NCBI GenBank assembly: GCA_030532815.1
Contig: JAUNKI010000082.1
Coordinates: 1-8,232, forward strand
Source: Leptotrichiaceae bacterium
GTDB taxonomy: Bacteria; Fusobacteriota; Fusobacteriia; Fusobacteriales; Leptotrichiaceae
Reading direction: 5' to 3'
Length of the DNA stretch: 8,232 nt
The notes below the pieces were generated by a model. It had not been told where the DNA came from, did not search any database, and worked only from the letters and a program-made list of their open reading frames with translations. The translations under genes and the position numbers were made by a program. Shown here piece after piece: positions 6,269 to 8,232 of the stretch. The stretch's first letter is position 1. The number at the start of each line of letters is the position of its first letter.

Positions 6269-6472
6269 GTGTTTTATAAACGGTTCGGAAAATCGGAAAA
6301 TAAAAGATTTTTAGGACTGATTTCAGGAGCAGAACAACTGAAAGAGGGATTTATTCTTACCGATATTGATGAAGATAGGAATATAACAGGAAAACCGGAT
6401 GAACTGAATATTCCTCTGTTTATTATAATAAAGGCGGTAAAAAGTAAAAAAATTAATAAAAATCTAATATAG
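6269..6472 (+). CDS. Small uncharacterised ORF, 67 codons, possibly a gene fragment
   Basis: The frame runs from GTG at 6269 to TAG at 6470-6472 and is open upstream to 6230, where no ATG start exists; only ATT codons (6248-6256) and this GTG are available, and no good ribosome-binding site precedes it. The sequence looks protein-like: KRFGKSENKRFLGLISGAEQ, then LKEGFILTDIDEDRNITGKPDELN and a hydrophobic stretch IPLFIIIKAV followed by a Lys-rich end. I do not recognise a family. The stop codon overlaps the ribosome-binding site of the next gene, 13 bp before its ATG, which suggests they share a transcript. The lack of a clear start suggests either the 3' remnant of a longer gene or an unusual start. 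I would treat it as a probable fragment of a coding sequence. Confidence 0.4.
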   Translation: MFYKRFGKSENKRFLGLISGAEQLKEGFILTDIDEDRNITGKPDELNIPLFIIIKAVKSKKINKNLI

Positions 6473-6478
6473 GAGAGG
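6471..6478 (+). promoter_or_regulatory. Strong ribosome-binding site overlapping a stop codon
   Basis: AGGAGAGG begins on the last two bases of the TAG that ends the small ORF and lies 7 bp before the ATG at 6486. It fixes the start of the exported-protein gene and permits translational coupling to the small ORF if that ORF is translated. Confidence 0.6.
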
Positions 6479-6485
6479 GATTATT

Positions 6486-7124
6486 ATGAAAAAAATTATA
6501 ACATTACTTTGCTTGTTAATGTGTGCTTTGCTATTTTCAAATGAAAAAAATATAAGTGTGGTTGTAGAGCCTATGTTTACCATTTCAAAAGAAGAATTGA
6601 AAAATGAAAATCAGAAGATTTTGGAAGAAATAAAAAAAGAATTTACAGGAAATAAAATAGCTCAAAGTATGAATTTTGATATGCTGTCTTCTGTTGAAAG
6701 TCTGGAAGGTATACAGAAAGAAATGGTAACAAAAGTCTTTGAAACAGTTTTTAAATATACTAAAGTTGAAGTTTCAGAAATTAATTACGTATCACCTCGT
6801 AAAGCTTATGTAACTATAATTGTAAAAACTCCCGATATGTTAAGTAATATGGATAAATTTCAGAATAAAATAGGAGAAAAGCTGTTAAATAAAATAGAAA
6901 ATGACAATTACTATGAAAAAAATAAAAATTTATCAATTGAAGAACTGACAAAAAAAATTCAAAGGGAAATGATAGACGAAATTATTAAATTAATGGAAGA
7001 AGAAAATGTAAAAATTTCAAAGGAAAATAAATATTTAATAAGTAAATTTATAGTAAAAGTTGAAAAGAAGGGAAATAGCTGGAAGTCAAATAAGGATAAT
7101 TTTAAAGTAACGAAAAATTATTAG
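6486..7124 (+). CDS. Uncharacterised exported protein, 212 residues
   Basis: The start is fixed by AGGAGAGG 7 bp upstream. Residues 1-18 (MKKIITLLCLLMCALLFS) are a classic signal peptide: two Lys, then a hydrophobic core. Cleavage is likely just before Asn19. The LLMC segment does not match a normal lipobox because Met precedes the Cys, so lipid anchoring is doubtful but not excluded. The mature part is charged and mostly helical at ~34-90 and ~120-185. Between these lies a beta-like segment (VSEINYVSPRKAYVTIIVKTPDML, about 96-119), and near the end is KVEKKGNSWKSNKDNF. The order helix, strand with alternating residues, helix, then a Gly-x-x-Trp strand resembles small exported NTF2-like or DUF5105-type proteins, but this is a resemblance by eye, not a family assignment. 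It sits between leuS and mnmA with no functional link evident. Cellular site: periplasm or outer surface. Confidence 0.8.
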   Translation: MKKIITLLCLLMCALLFSNEKNISVVVEPMFTISKEELKNENQKILEEIKKEFTGNKIAQSMNFDMLSSVESLEGIQKEMVTKVFETVFKYTKVEVSEINYVSPRKAYVTIIVKTPDMLSNMDKFQNKIGEKLLNKIENDNYYEKNKNLSIEELTKKIQREMIDEIIKLMEEENVKISKENKYLISKFIVKVEKKGNSWKSNKDNFKVTKNY

Positions 7125-7174
7125 AAATTTAAAACAGAAATATATATTAAATTATGAATATGAAAAGAGAAAAA

Positions 7175-8232
7175 ATGGACAAATTAAAAAGAGTAGCGGT
7201 TGGAATGAGCGGCGGCATAGATAGTTCTGTCGCCGCTCTTTTATTGAAAAAACAGGGATATGATGTAATAGGGGTTACATTAAAGCACCTTCCTGATGAA
7301 CTGTCGGAAAATCACGGAAAGACATGCTGTTCCTTAGATGATATATCTGATGCCAAAATGACATGTTATACTTTGGGAATTCCCCATTATACAATAAATG
7401 TAGTGGAGGAATTTCAGAAAAAAGTTATGGATTATTTTGTAAATATGTATCATTCGGGAAAAACTCCGTCACCTTGTGTAATATGTGATGAAAAGGTGAA
7501 AATAAGTAAAATAGTCGAATTTGCCGATAAAATGGGTATAAAATATATCGCAACGGGGCATTATTCAAAAAAAAGTTTAAACGGTCTGCTTTTGTGGAGT
7601 GAAAATAACCCCAAAGACCAGTCATATATGTTGTATCGATTGGATAAATCCGTCGTGGAAAGATTTTTATTTCCCTTATCGGGATATGAAAAATCCGAAG
7701 TAAGGCGGATAGCCAAAGAAAACGGCATACATACTCATGCAAAACCTGACAGTCAGGGAATCTGTTTTGCTCCTGACGGATATATCCCTTTTTTGAAAAA
7801 TGTGCTTGGAGATTCGGTAAAAAAAGGAAATTTTATAAACAGGAAAGGGGAAATAATAGGCAGACATAACGGTTACCAGCTTTATACCGTAGGTCAGAGA
7901 CGTGGACTGGGATTAAATCTCGGAAGACCTTTTTTCGTACTGGAAATACGTCCGGACACAAATGAAATCGTAATAGGAGATTTTGACGAACTTCTTACAG
8001 ACAGAATAGAAATAATAAATTACAAGTTTCATTATAAAATAGAAGAATTATTAAATAAGGTTCTCATTGCCAGACCGAGATTTTCCTCAAAAGGATTAAA
8101 AGGAAAACTTATATCTGAAACCGAAAACGGAAATGAAAGACTGTATTTCAGATTTGAAAAGAAAAATGCCGAAAATTATGAAGGACAGCATATAGTTTTT
8201 TATTTGGAAAGCGAACTTATAGGTGGAGGAGA
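7175..8232 (+). CDS. mnmA: tRNA-specific 2-thiouridylase MnmA (3' end cut by window)
   Basis: MnmA adenylates and then thiolates the wobble uridine (U34) of Lys, Glu and Gln tRNAs, taking sulfur from a cysteine desulfurase relay. About 352 codons are visible; E. coli has 368 residues, and the frame ends at ELIGGG, just before the usual C-terminus, so only a few codons are missing. The ATP PP-loop is SGGIDSS (12-18). The first catalytic region is TPSPCVICDEKVKI with Cys101 and Cys104, so this is a CxxC type where E. coli has Asp99 and Cys102. The second catalytic Cys is Cys197 in DSQGICFAPDGY. GHYSKK, KDQSYMLYRL and YTVGQRRGLG are further family signatures. An extra CCSLDD motif lies near residue 50. 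ATGs at 7154 and 7160 are in frame upstream; 7175 is chosen because AGAGA lies just before it and the protein starts close to the PP-loop as usual. The gene begins 50 bp after the exported-protein gene. Confidence 0.93.
   Translation, partial: MDKLKRVAVGMSGGIDSSVAALLLKKQGYDVIGVTLKHLPDELSENHGKTCCSLDDISDAKMTCYTLGIPHYTINVVEEFQKKVMDYFVNMYHSGKTPSPCVICDEKVKISKIVEFADKMGIKYIATGHYSKKSLNGLLLWSENNPKDQSYMLYRLDKSVVERFLFPLSGYEKSEVRRIAKENGIHTHAKPDSQGICFAPDGYIPFLKNVLGDSVKKGNFINRKGEIIGRHNGYQLYTVGQRRGLGLNLGRPFFVLEIRPDTNEIVIGDFDELLTDRIEIINYKFHYKIEELLNKVLIARPRFSSKGLKGKLISETENGNERLYFRFEKKNAENYEGQHIVFYLESELIGGG

Noticed and set aside
7425..7867. Minus-strand frames inside mnmA
   Set aside because: The + strand carries a complete set of MnmA motifs through this stretch, so the opposite-strand frames are incidental.

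Overview
The window is very AT-rich DNA, probably from a fusobacterium. The low-GC codon usage and the gene families look most like Leptotrichia and relatives, but this is inferred from style and not proven. It reads as the edge of an accessory toxin-type locus next to a core translation/RNA-modification block. All recognisable genes lie on the + strand.

Left part (1-1793): the last ~379 codons of a large gene that begins before the window, followed 19 bp later by a 211-codon gene. Architecture, spacing and base composition fit the C-terminal (toxin) end of a contact-dependent or polymorphic toxin/adhesin with its immunity gene. No named toxin domain could be assigned, so this is a contextual call.

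Middle (1794-2651): about 860 bp with no convincing intact gene. It holds a GC-rich (~60%) structured island directly after the immunity-like gene, with two hairpins. One of them reads as a rho-independent terminator for the minus strand. It also holds a short minus-strand coding remnant broken by one base in a homopolymer, a candidate promoter, and a hairpin in the leader of the next gene.

Right part (2652-8232): rlmB (23S rRNA 2'-O-ribose methyltransferase) and leuS (leucyl-tRNA synthetase), 52 bp apart and probably co-transcribed. Then come a ~165 bp gap with a stable-looking hairpin, a small orphan ORF of 67 codons, an uncharacterised exported 212-residue protein whose ribosome-binding site overlaps the stop of the small ORF, and mnmA (tRNA 2-thiouridylase), cut by the window end a few codons before its expected stop. 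rlmB, leuS and mnmA all serve translation: ribosome maturation, tRNA charging and wobble-base thiolation. No CRISPR array, rRNA, tRNA or insertion sequence was recognised. The best candidates for something undescribed are the toxin/immunity-like pair and the structured non-coding island behind it.
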